Positions 11,258 to 23,200 of a stretch of 64,000 bases of DNA are shown piece by piece. Where the stretch lies: assembly GCA_037349105.1 (NCBI GenBank), contig JAYJMM010000119.1:6397001-6461000 (forward strand). Direction: 5' to 3'. The DNA is from Limnomonas spitsbergensis. Taxonomy: Eukaryota; Chlorophyta; Chlorophyceae; Chlamydomonadales. The notes under the pieces are model-generated. The model was given only the letters and a program-made list of their open reading frames with translations, did not search any database and was not told where the DNA came from. The translations under genes and the position numbers were made by a program. How positions within the stretch are numbered: position 1 is the first letter of the stretch; each line of letters begins with the position of its first letter.

Positions 11258-14200
11258 GTGAGTATAGATTCGTAATAAATCAATACGATACAAGCATTTA
11301 CAATTTTATATTAAACAAACAACTGTTTGGAATTCATGCCGTGTTCCCTCGGCCACTGTGCCAGCAGCGGTGAGCAGTCGTAATAAAAACATACAAATGT
11401 TTGAAACCCATGCCGGGGCCAAGGGGCCTGTCATCTAGGGGGTCGGGTCCATTCCCTCCAATAGGGGGTTTGGGGTCCGAGATAGCGCCTTTGCACAACG
11501 AAATTTAGACTAAAAAAAAATCTATGTTTCATTTCGTAAGTAGAAGTTGATGTCCGAGACATTCGACCCCCGGATGGCGCCTTTGTTGCGCAAAGGCGCC
11601 ATACGGGGGTCGAATGCGACCGTGTTTTGGCTCTGAAATCAAATCACTACGCACCTTAACGCCTAATACCGTAGTTAAATGTATTAATTATTGAAATGAT
11701 GGCTCAGGTGGGCGCATGGGGCTGCTAATAGGGTGATTCGTTGTTGGCACTCCTGCCGCCTGACTGGCAGGCTTTGACGAGAGGCCCTCTGACAAGGAAA
11801 ACTAGGCGGCACATGAATGTACATAGTTAATTATAGTTAAGTAAAGCAATAGTGAAACTCGAAGCCGCGTGCGTCAGAGTCACAATCAGTAGGTGGCCAC
11901 AGCCAGCCTCATGACAGCATGCATGTTCGAGGCACTCATGAGGGCCCCAAGGGAGATTCAGCTGCCTGGCTGCCTAGCTGCTGCCGCTCTGTATCTTGAC
12001 GACCTCCCGCACTGTCGCCCTCATGCTGCTGGATCTGTAATCACAGTGGTCATGCCTCTGCTGGCGCACTGGCCACAGAAGAAATATGAGGGGGAAATGC
12101 TGAGATATCTGAGCGGTCCTAACGTTTAGGAGAGCTCCACGGATCGCGAAAAGCAGTCCGCGCGGCATGGATCGCCAGCTAGGGGGGGGAGTGATGCTGA
12201 GAGCAAAACGAGAGTTTCGGAGCAAGCGGTTGGCTTAATAAATTGATATTGTCGACATTCAATAATGCAACCCAGTGCCATTCAGGAAGCTGAACAGGTC
12301 CCACAAGTGGTATGGGAATATGAACGGCAACTTGACAGAGTGACGGGGCCTCAAAGGCCTTCAGTCCTAGTATTTGACAGCGATGTCGATAATTACATAT
12401 TTCTTAACTGCCAATCTTAGTCTCAAACTCTCCCGAGGACATTCTGGCCCGTGAGGCCCCGAGAAGCCTGATTGGGGGCATGTTTCACGTCATAGGTCTA
12501 CTGGAGAGACACACAACAGATCCAGGCCTCTGAACTCTCTTATTAACACCATTTGGTAACATATCCTGTATTATAAGCCGGGAGATGGGTCCAACCTCCC
12601 TGGTGACAGGCCCCTTCCAAGGCCTCTTGACTCCCTTTTTCTTGCCAACATGAATCAGTGATCTTACTGAGCTGACGTTCATGTCCCCTGAGCCCTGAAC
12701 TCTGGACACCAGCCTACCCTTCTGCTCTGCACCCCGCTAAACCCCCCCTCCCCCCCTTCTGCTTTGCACCTTGCTAATCCCTACCCCCCCCCCCCCCTTC
12801 TGCTCTGCACCCCGCTAAACCCTACCTGCCCCCCTTCTGCTCTGCACCCCGCTAAACCCTACCTCCCCCCCTTCTGCTCTGCAAACCCGCTAAACCGTAC
12901 CTCCCCCCCTTCTGCTCTGCACCCCGCTAAACCCTACCTGCCCCCCCCTCTGCTCTGCACCCCGCTTAACCCTACATCCCCCCTTCTGCTCTGCAACCCC
13001 GCTAAACTGTACCCCCCAACTTCTGCTCTGCAACCCCGCTAAATCCTACCTGCCCCCCTTCTGCTCTGCATACCCCCCTAAGCCCTACCTGCCCCCCTTC
13101 TGCTCTGCAACCCCGCTAAACCCTACCTCCCCCCCTTCTGCTCTGCAACCCCGCTAAACCCTACCTCCCCCCCTTCTGCTCTACAACACCGCTAAACCCA
13201 ACCTCCCCCCCTTCTGCCCTGCAACCCCGCTAAACCGTACCCCCCAACTTCTGCTCTGCACCCCGCTAAACCCTACCTGCCCCCCTTCTGCTCTGCACCA
13301 TGCTAAACCCTACCTCCCCCCCTTCTGCTCTGCAACCCCGCTAAACCGTACCCCCCAACTGCTCTGCGCCCCTGCTACAACCTGCCCCCTGTCTACTCTA
13401 CGCCCGTGCTGAAACCTCCCCCCCCCCCCCTCTGCCCTGCACCCCCGCTCCCCCCCCGTCTCCTCTGCTCTGCACCCCTGGTTTACCCTAGCCCCCTCCC
13501 CTCTCTGCTCTACACCCCTGCTAAACCTCTGCTCTGCACCCCCTCTAATCCCTACCCCCCCCTGCTCCGCACCACCGCTAAACCCTATCCCCCTTCTCCT
13601 TGATGTACGCCTACAGCGGAGAGCTTGGGCATCTTGGTCGACGAGCTGTTTGTGCGTCTCGGCTGGGGCCGCCATGAGGGCCCTGCGGCCGCCACTGCGC
13701 TGCGTGACGTGTTGATCAGTGTCGGGTTTGAGCCTGCCGCCCGGGAAGTGCTCATGGCCCCTCCCCCTCTAGGCCGGGGCCTGTCCAGGTGGGCAAACAG
13801 AGACATACACCCAACACCCTACACCCTACACCCTACGCCCTGCACCATAAACATACACCCTACACCCGGCACCCTACACCCTACACCCTACACCCTACAC
13901 CCTACACCCTGCACCCTGCACCCTAAACATACCCCCTACACCCTACACCATGCACCCTACACCATGCACCCTACACCCTACACCATGCACCCTACACCAT
14001 GCACCCTACACCCTACACCCTACACCATGCACCCTACACCCTACACCATGCACCCTACACCCTACACCCTACACCCTACACCATGCACCCTACACCATGC
14101 ACCCTACACCCTACACCCTTAACTTGCACATTAACTTGGATTTTAACTTGAAAACTGGAAAGCTCAAGAACCGGTGGCAGAAACAGAGCGGGGAACCCGT

Positions 14201-17200
14201 CACTCCGGCAGTGTTTCTCTTTTTAGTCACGAGTCCACTTTCAGCGGGCTACCCCGTGGCCGGCAAAGGCCCAATCGGGGCCTAATTGGACCAGCCTAAA
14301 ACCGTCGGCCAAAGCAGCAAGGCAGGCCACAAATGGGCCTCCGGCCAGCGGCCAGAGTGTAGCTGACATGCAGCTGAGTCACAAAAAAAGAAACGCTGGA
14401 ACCTGAAGCAGCCTGCATTTGAATCTTGTAGTTCAGGCTGTCTAATTCAGTTGCTAAGGCAGTGGCTGCCTTTTTCACCATTGAATGCATGACGGGTCTC
14501 TGACCTACGCACTCCCTAAGGGCAGTAATGACCCGTCTTTCGAGCTCTGAACCCTGAACCCTGAGCCCTGAGGCCTGAGCCCTGAACCCTGAACCCTGAG
14601 CCCTGAGCCCTGAGCCCTGAACCCTGAGCCCTCAACCCTAAGGGCAGTAATGATCCGTCTTTCGGCCAGAATGGGATAGAGGTTCCTCTTACTGATGCCC
14701 CAGCGTGCACGGTGCACCAGACGGCATCCCTTGTTCAATTGTTTTGCCCCTGATGCTTCAGTTTTTGGTCATGTGTCCGGCAAGTCAGCACATGTAGCAG
14801 CTTTGGACTTCTAAGGTTTGCGCCCGCAACATCTGTGGGCGAGTTCCTTAGAAGTCCGTAACACTTCCTCAGCTGGCGCAGCCCTTCAAACCCTGAAACC
14901 CTCCAACGCGTTCGCCATCTAACGCCGCCGTCTGATCCACCTCACCCTTCTCTTCTCATTCAGTGTGGACGAAATTCGTGGCATCAGCCGGGAGGAGCTG
15001 CAGGGGCCTAGCATGGGGATGTCGGACGTGCAGGTAGCTTGATGATGGGAATGGGGGCACCAGGGCTTCAGCTACATATCAGGTTCACATTAGCCACATG
15101 TCATTCACATGTCAGCTACATGCCTGCTTCATGTCAGCTACATGTCAGCTACATGTCAGTTACATGTCAGCTACACTCCAGCCTCCGGCCTAGTAAAGGA
15201 CCAGAGTTAGCTTGGTGAATGGCAGGGGGGCGCCAGGGCCTGGGACTGTTCCAGGGTCTGTTTTTACGCAACTCAGCTACATGTCAGCTACACTCCGGCC
15301 TCTGGTCAAGGGGCCCGTTTGTGGCCAGCCTTCTTCTTTGGCCACCAGTGGTAGGCGGGCCCAAGTTTGGTTCCCATCGGACCTTTTCGCCGGAAAAAGA
15401 AACACAGGGATGTTCATGTCTGTCTAGTTTATGGTTCTATCGCTATATTTTCGTCTGTCTTAAGTGTCCAGTCTCTTGTCAGTGCGTGATTTGTAGGCTT
15501 TTTGGTCCTCAGTCCCTTCTGGGCACCCACTGGACTTTTGAAAAGATCTACAATCTGTCATGCGGTGTGAGGTTTGAAATATGATGTACGATATGATTGC
15601 ATGAGGTTTGAAATCTGATGCTTGATGTTTGATTTTTGTAGGTGTCAGCATTGAACCGAGGGTTGCAACGTTGGCCGAAGATGGCAACCATGCCGAGGTG
15701 GGGGGATGAGGGGCTACGGCGATGTGCTACACTAGGATCATGCTGCCCCCCCGATGCTGCTCCTTTATCAGGATCTTAACACCTACCAGCCAGCCTACCT
15801 ACCAACCAGCCTGCTCACTGAGGTGCTCCCATCAGGGTGTTAACAACCTAACAGCCAGCCTACCTACCTACCTACCTGCTCACTAAGATGCTCCCATAGG
15901 GAAGTGCTGTGTATGGGACTGCAGCTCGGGACAGGCCTTGGCTTGCTACAATGAATTGTGGATTTTGTTTTCAGCGCGATACATGTCTTTCGCTTGGTTC
16001 CATGGTCTAGGACATACCTGGTGTTGCCTGTCCTAAGGCACATAATATTTATTGATTTCAAAACAACCATTCCTGTTCTTGCGTTCTGGTGTGATGCAGG
16101 TGGCTGCGTCAGGCAAGCCTTATGGCGCATTCTTTTATTGATTACAAAACAACCTTTCCTCATCTTGCACTCTGATGCGATGCAGGTGGCTGCGTCAGGC
16201 TGACCCGGCGCTGCAGCTTGTGCTCTTGTCCCTTATCGAGGCGGCCGGGGAGCAGCCTGTGGAGGGAGCAGAGGAGACGACAGCAGGGCCCTGCCAGCAC
16301 CTGGACCTATCTACACTGGGAGCTGCTGGGAAGGTGCGTTTCATTTTTTTTCTCATTGTTAGCTGAGGGGCTGGAGGAAGTGGTAGCAGGGCCCTGCCAG
16401 CACTTGGACCACACTGGGAGCTGCTGGGAAGGTGCGTTTGAATTATCTCTCCTTGGTAGCGGAATGGCTGGAGGAAGTGGCAGGGGGGCCCTGCCAGCAC
16501 CCAGACCTTAACATGCTTGGGGCTGCTGGGAAGGTGCATTTGAATTGTCTATAATGATGGTGGTAATTGAAGGTATGGAGAAGGAAGCTATGCCCTGCAG
16601 GTTTCAGCTGGCTTGTGGGATATGCTCTTTTAGGAGATGGCTTGAATGGGGCCACCAGTTTAGGGGGGGGGTCACACTTTCCACACTTTCGAAAATCGAT
16701 AACAAACAAAGCAGGGAAAAGTAGGGCCTTGTCTGGGTTACCCCGGTACCAAAAAGGAAGCCCGTTTTGCCCAAGGGTTTTCAAAGATGATTGTCTAAAC
16801 CTGGCCTTGAACCTAGTCTGTGCTGTCTCCTTATCTCTAAAAACCCTAATGGGGAAGATTGGCTCCTTTCTTGCTGCCTTTCATAAACGAAAGGCTATGC
16901 CACTCCATCCGCGCTCTAGGGCATTTGTTTAAACAGTTACCAGCACCCGATACCCTGATGTGTGAAACTGTGTGGAATGGGGATTGGGCACCCTGGCAGC
17001 ACGGTCACCTTCGTGATGTTGTTCATGCTCTAGCTGCAGGATTGTTTTAAAATGTGTGTGTTGAGTGATTGTGTGAAAGCGTGTGAACATATTGGTTGCC
17101 CCGGCAGCGCGGTCACCACTGTGATGTAGCTCATGCTCTAGCTGCTCTAGCTCTAAACCTCCAAAAACCCAACACTCCCCCGCGGCCAGTACAGTTGGGA

Positions 17201-20200
17201 TACATCAGCCAATGAAACAGTCATGAATTGCTCCCCCCATCAGATACCAATACTGCCGCAAGAAGGAAGTTCTGTTTGTAAACATACAATCAAGAGAGAG
17301 GGCTCCAAGAACATAAGATACATGGGTCCCTCGCGCATGCTACCTCTGACAGCAGCTCTGAAAAATCAATAAAGGAAATACCGGGGTATACTTGACTGGA
17401 TCCTGAATTTTGGTTGTGTGAACCTGGATGTACTTAACTTGAACCAGGATCCTAGATATACTTGACTTACCCAGGGCTTTTGTTAAAGCACCTGGATATC
17501 CTTAACTTGATCCAGGAGCTGATTTGTGTTGCCCTTCAGGATTAGGGTCCACCGTACAAAATAAACAAATCAATATGTTAAATGTGTGTGATGTTTGAAA
17601 GTGTGAAATGTGTGAAGGTGTGTGAACAGATAGTTGCCCCGGCAGTGCGGCCATGACCGTGATGTAACTCAAGCTCTAGCAGCAGGTTTGTTTTTAATCA
17701 TGTGCATGATGTGTGAATCTGTGTGAACAGATTGGGCGCACCGGCAGCGCCGCAATCATCGGCATGCTACTGGAGCTCAGGCAGCTGGAGGAGGAGCGAA
17801 CATGTGCCGGCCGCCCGCCCCCGCGGCAATTGATCCGCTCCCTGTCCATGCGGCTGTGTGGGCTAAATATCGGAGGAGCCTGCGGTATCCTGGCCGCGGT
17901 GGCGGGTCTGTCTGGGCTGGAGGAGCTGGACCTGGGCGGAAATCCTTTGATCGGACGCAGGTATGAGCTTTCCATGATTCCTAAATCATGAAGAGGGTTG
18001 TTAAAAGAGGGTTCAGGAATGTGTGTCCAACTGTCCAAACCCTAGAGCGGTTTTTAAAGGGGGAAACTAGTCCCGGAAAAACGCATATGCAGGACTCTCT
18101 CCAAAAAAAATCATACCAACGTGAAATCTTCATGAAGTAGCTCGTTAGCCTTGCCTCAGACTTGATTTCAGTCACGGTGCCGGATACTTCAGACTTCGGT
18201 TCTTGACACTTGAGCCTGCCCAAAGAGGGGCTTCCTGTACCATTCCATGGCCCAGATAATACGGTTTACGACGTGTTCCAGATGGTATTCGGGTTCAGGG
18301 GGTAGGGTTTAAGGATAAGTACACGCCGTGTTCCAGATGGGAGGGAAATCATTGGATCACATGCGCGTCCATCAAGGACCAGGATGGAATGCCTAAGATG
18401 GTTATATTCTTTTAAAACCCGCCAAACGCAGTGCCGGATCAGACTGGGGCGCAACAGCCGGCGAGGAGCTGGGCAAGAAGCTGGCAGGCCTGGGCACTCT
18501 TCAGCGCTTGGGGCTGGCGAGGAGCGGCCTGTCAGACAAGGGCTGTGCGGCCCTGCTGACCAGGGTGGGACGCAACAGAGGCGCCTTGTCACACCTGGAC
18601 CTGTCAGGCAACAAGATTGGCTCCGAAGCCGCCCCAGCTTTGGTTTCGGCGCTGCTGTCAAGCGCCAACCTGAAGGTAGGGACATATTAGTGTACGGCAT
18701 TTCAGATGTCGTAATCCTCAAGGCATGCTCAGGCGTTTTCTTTCTTCTCTCTTATTGGTTGCCTGCTCGTGTCAAATTTGAAATGCCGTGCCAATTTTCA
18801 AATTTGAAGTGTCGTGTTCCTGAAGGCACGCTCAGGCGTTTCCTTTCTTTCTCTTTTAGTGATCGCCTGCTTGTGTTTTGTTGATTACCGGTGAAATGAG
18901 GGGCAGATTGATAGAGATGGCAGGAGGAAAGTTTGGGGTTGCATTACTGATGTCACCAAGTATGTCACACCTATATAGTTTCTCGAACCCTAATAAGACT
19001 GCTGACGACACTGCTGATTACACTGTTCATTCATTAAACTAATGGCTACACCTCTTATTACTATTCTGGCACTGCATGATTAGGTGATACGCCTGTCGGA
19101 TGTTCCCAGCCTCGGTGTGGACGCTGAAACTGCCGCCAGCCTGGCACGTGCCATCTTCTCTGGCAGGCCCTTGGCCCAAGCTGACCTGGCAGGCTGCAGT
19201 CTGAGCTCCTCATTCGTGCGGGCCGTGGCTGACGTTAGCACAGCCGGAAACTGCCACTCGCCCTCTTGGCTTGGCCTCTCGGGCAACGGCCTGATGAAGG
19301 GCGGGCACGCCGCGCGGGCGCTTGCGGGGGCGATCAACGGCGGCGCGTTCGACACCTGCCGCGGCCTGTCCCTAGCTTGGAACGGCGGGGGCCTCTCAGA
19401 GGCTCACGTGGTGGTCAGAGCGCTGTCACAGGCCTCCCTGGGATTGCTGGGCTCGCTGGACCTGTCCGGGACGCGGCTGGCCGGGCCTGCCTGCGAGCTG
19501 CTGGCACGGACGGGACTCCCTGCGATGCCGGCGCTGCGGCAGCTGCGGCTGGAGGAGTGTGGCCTCGCGTCGGAGGACATGGCGGGGCTGGTAGTGGCGC
19601 TGCCTCTCCCCGGGCTCGTTGTGGACATGGTGCAGGCTGTTCTGATGCGGGCGCTGGGTCGCCGAGGGGAGGCGGTCAAGGCGGCTGTCGTGGATGCTTC
19701 GCGATCTGGACTGCTGGAGGAGCTGCACGGAGCGCTGGCGGGGTTCCTGCTGGGACCACCCGTGCTCGCCGGCAGCAGGTGAGAGGGTGGGTGAACTGCG
19801 CAGAGTGACGTCTCATCGACGCAGCCATAAAGAAAGACAGAAAGAAAACTATGCTCCCCTACGGGCGTGCGGGTTAAGGGAACAGCGCAGCTCGGGGCCG
19901 AAGCCACATCCGCACCGTCACCATCAATAGTACGCATCCGTATAAGAGCCTTCTTCGGACGTGTCTCAGGCGGTGCTGAAAGGAAGGAATCTTCATCCTC
20001 TGGACGAAGAATAAAGGGTGTGACGCCCGAAGGGGGCGTGCGGTTTGAGACAAAAGTTTATAGTGTTATAAAGTGTTATATTCGAAGAGTTCTGCATTTT
20101 GTTAACTTTGTTGCCTTTGCCACAGGGCTGCTGTGGGCCTGGTAAGGGTCAGGTTCGGCGCTGGGTCCTTTCTTCAGCAATGTGGTAAATGGCGTCCCAC

Positions 20201-23200
20201 TAACATCCTCTCATACGCTCGCTCACTATGGCCGGACTGTTGCGGACGTACCCTAGGGCTTAAACAAAATGATTTCTTTTAACGCTTCCCTCGAGCAAAC
20301 TGTTAACACAAACTCTCAATTTTCGACTGGAAGCTGACATTTACAATCAATAATTAGTAGATCCACAGATCCCTAATAACCCCAAACTACGATAAATATC
20401 AAAATATGAGTGGAGGCAAAGCAAATCTACTGTACCTCACCTTGCTTGAAGTTGAAGTTGAGGGAGAAGGGGAGCATGCTGTCATGCTCCATGTGTATGC
20501 CAACCTCGTGGCTGTACCGGTTACGGGCATATGTCCCATGTATCGAATGCAATGCTCTGTTGGACTGTAAAACGCCACACAACTTAACATAATATTCATC
20601 AAGATTCAGCAGTGCCAGAATTGCTGCCGCCACTTTCCCCAAGTTTTTGACCTGCCTGAGGGTCAAGTGTGCCTGAGGGTGTGTGGTGGAGGGTCAAGTG
20701 TGCCTGAGGGTGTGTGGTGGAGGGTCAAGTGTGCCTGAGGGTGTGTGGTGGAGGGTCAAGTGTGCCTGAGGGTGTGTGGTGGAGGGTCAAGTGTGCCTGA
20801 GGGTGTGTGGTGGAGGGTCAAGTGTGCCTGAGGGTGTGTGGTGGAGGGTCAAGTGTGCCTGAGGGTGTGTGGTGGCGATTTCCCTGTTCTTGTTTCTCCA
20901 TCTCCCACTCTCTCTCTCTCTCTGATTGCTGCAGCCGTCCTGCGACCGCCCAGAGCAGCTACCGCCCAGGAACGACGGAGTCCCGCACTAGCATCAGGTG
21001 GATCAGAAACCCTAAACCCTAAACCCTTAACCCTAAACCCTAAACCCTAAACAACGGAGTCCCGCACCAGCATCAGGTGGATCATAAACCTAGACCCTTA
21101 ACCCTAAGCAACGGAGTCCCGCACTAGCATCAGGTGGATCAGAAACCCTTAACCCTAAACCCTTAACCCTAAACCCTAAACAACGGAGTCCCGCACCAGC
21201 ATCAGGTGGATCAGAAACCTAGACCCTTAACCCTAAGCAACGGAGTCCTGCACCAGCATCAGGTGGATTAGAAACCCTAAACCCTAAACCCTAAACCCTA
21301 AACAACGGAGTCCCGCACCAGCATCAGGTGGATCAGAAACCTAGACCCTTAACCCTAAATCCTTAACCCGAAACGAGGGAGTCCTGCACCATCATCAGGT
21401 GGATCACAAAATTGTGTTGTATACAAACGTATACCCAGCACCGCTAATAAATAAAAACACGTCATATTATTATTCTTAAAGCCCTAAACATGTCATATTA
21501 TTATTCGTAAAGCCCTAAACAAGTCATATTCTTATTTTTAAAACCCGAGACCCTGGAGGGGGGTGAGCAAAGGCAATCAACGCTCACTGTAGGTGGTGCG
21601 GATTGGTGATAAGGGCTTAGGAGTCTTCCATTTGGACTGGAGAGGTATGTGAGGCATCAGGTGGATCCAATGCACAAAGAAACTATAAAGAAGGGGAAAT
21701 GATGCTTTGGGACTAGATCTGATTAAGGCGCCTACACAAGTCAGTGCCAGTTTGGTGACGGTGCGGATGTGGCTTCGGCCCCGAGCTGCGCTGTTCCCTT
21801 AACCCGCACACCCCTAGGGGGGCGTAGTTTCCTTTATTCTGTCTTACACAAGTCAGTGTCAGGCATCGGTAGATATTCTGCATCCACCACATGCATCTCA
21901 GCAGTTTCATCACCAGATGCATCTCGGTAGATATTTTGCATCCACCACATGCATCTCGGCAGTTTGTCAACAATTGGTCCGTTGCCTAGTCCTTCTCTCG
22001 AGGATAAACCCTGAGCTTCGAGCGGTCTCTACCCTTCTTTCTCATTATGTTACTTATCTTGTGATGGCTCGCGTTTTTCAGCCCCGGAGCTTATCCCACT
22101 TTCCTATCATCTGTCCTAAACACTTATCCCTAAACCATTATCACTAAACCCGTATCCCTAATCCTTATCCCTAAACCCTTAACCCTAATCCCTAAACCCT
22201 AATCCCACCTTGCTATCATCTACCCTTCTCTCCCCCTCTTCCCTAAACCCTAAACCCTTATCACACCTACCTCTCATCCACCCTTCCACGCCCCTGTGCC
22301 CCAGGACCGAGATGTCCTCCCCACGCGGGCGGCTGGGGCCGTCATCCACCGTACGCAACAAGGCAGCCCTGACGGCCGTCCCGCCCCCGCAGCGCCAGTC
22401 CCCCCCGCGCATTAACATCACCCTGCCGCACGCGCCTCAGTTCCGCTCCTCCACCTCCTCGTCGGTGTCGGCCAGCAGCACGCGGGGGGTCACCCTCACG
22501 GGGGTTTACGCTCAGATGCACTTGCAGGGGCCCAAGGTGGGTGGGTGGGTGTTGCTGTTACTGTTTGCTGTACTGCTGCTGTTACGCTCAGATGCACTTG
22601 CAGGGGCCCAAGGTGGGTGGGGGGTTGTTGCTATTACGGTTTGCTGCCAGCGATGGTAGAAATCGCAGATACAGCGTCGGCCCATGCCGCATTGTGTCCT
22701 CAACCCTCACGCCCCCGCGGGACATGGCTCTCTTTCTTCATGCCTCAACTTGGGACACGTACGACAGTTTGTTGGCGGGACAGAGGGTGGATGAGTGATG
22801 GGGTGGTTGAGCCGTGGGGGTCTTCTGATTGCTCGAGTCATGATGAGGATGCCCGGAGCGGCGCCCCCTCAGGGCCGTGTCACCTTGCATGGCTACCAGT
22901 GCTGGCGTGGCGCTGCCGCAGCTGCGCCACCTGCCTTCTTTCTCGTTGTGACCTCAATCTGGTTGGTCGGGGCAGTGACCTCGGTGTGACCCGATGCATG
23001 GTCCAGGGGCAGTGACCCTGGTGTGACCCTGGTGTGACCTCAATCTGGTCGGTCGGGGCAGTGACCCCGGTGTGACCCGATGCCTGGTCGGGGCAGTGAC
23101 CCCGGTGTGACCCTGGTGTGACCTCAATCTGGTCGGTCGGGGCAGTGACCCCGGTGTGACCCGATGCCTGGTCGGGGCAGTGACCCCGGTGTGACCCTGG

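Larger units (their letters stand above)
13617..15697 (+). other. SAM-like domain (exons 3-5 of the giant gene)
   Basis: Residues ~165-244. LRDVLISVGFEPAAREVL, then SSVDEIRGISREELQG, then GMSDVQVSALNRGLQRW follow the SAM pattern (a W/L helix, a 'lt-eeDL--lGi' turn and a last helix with regularly spaced hydrophobics). SAM domains form oligomers; SARM1 pairs SAM with TIR. The call is by pattern only. Confidence 0.5.
16186..19778 (+). other. First leucine-rich repeat block (exons 6-9)
   Basis: Residues ~270-680. Ribonuclease-inhibitor-like repeats are visible as LDLSTLGAAG, LEELDLGGNPLIG, LQRLGLARSGLSDKGCAALL, LSHLDLSGNKIGSEAAPAL, WLGLSGNGLMKGG, GSLDLSGTRLAG and LRQLRLEECGLASEDM. Exon 9 (695 nt) is the longest exon of the gene and carries several repeats. 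The block forms a curved ligand- or partner-binding surface in known families. Confidence 0.8.

Noticed and set aside
15698..16185. NB-ARC or NACHT domain between TIR and LRR
   Set aside because: No P-loop (GxxxxGK[ST]) or Walker B is seen in any exon between exon 2 and exon 9. The space is taken by the SAM-like segment.
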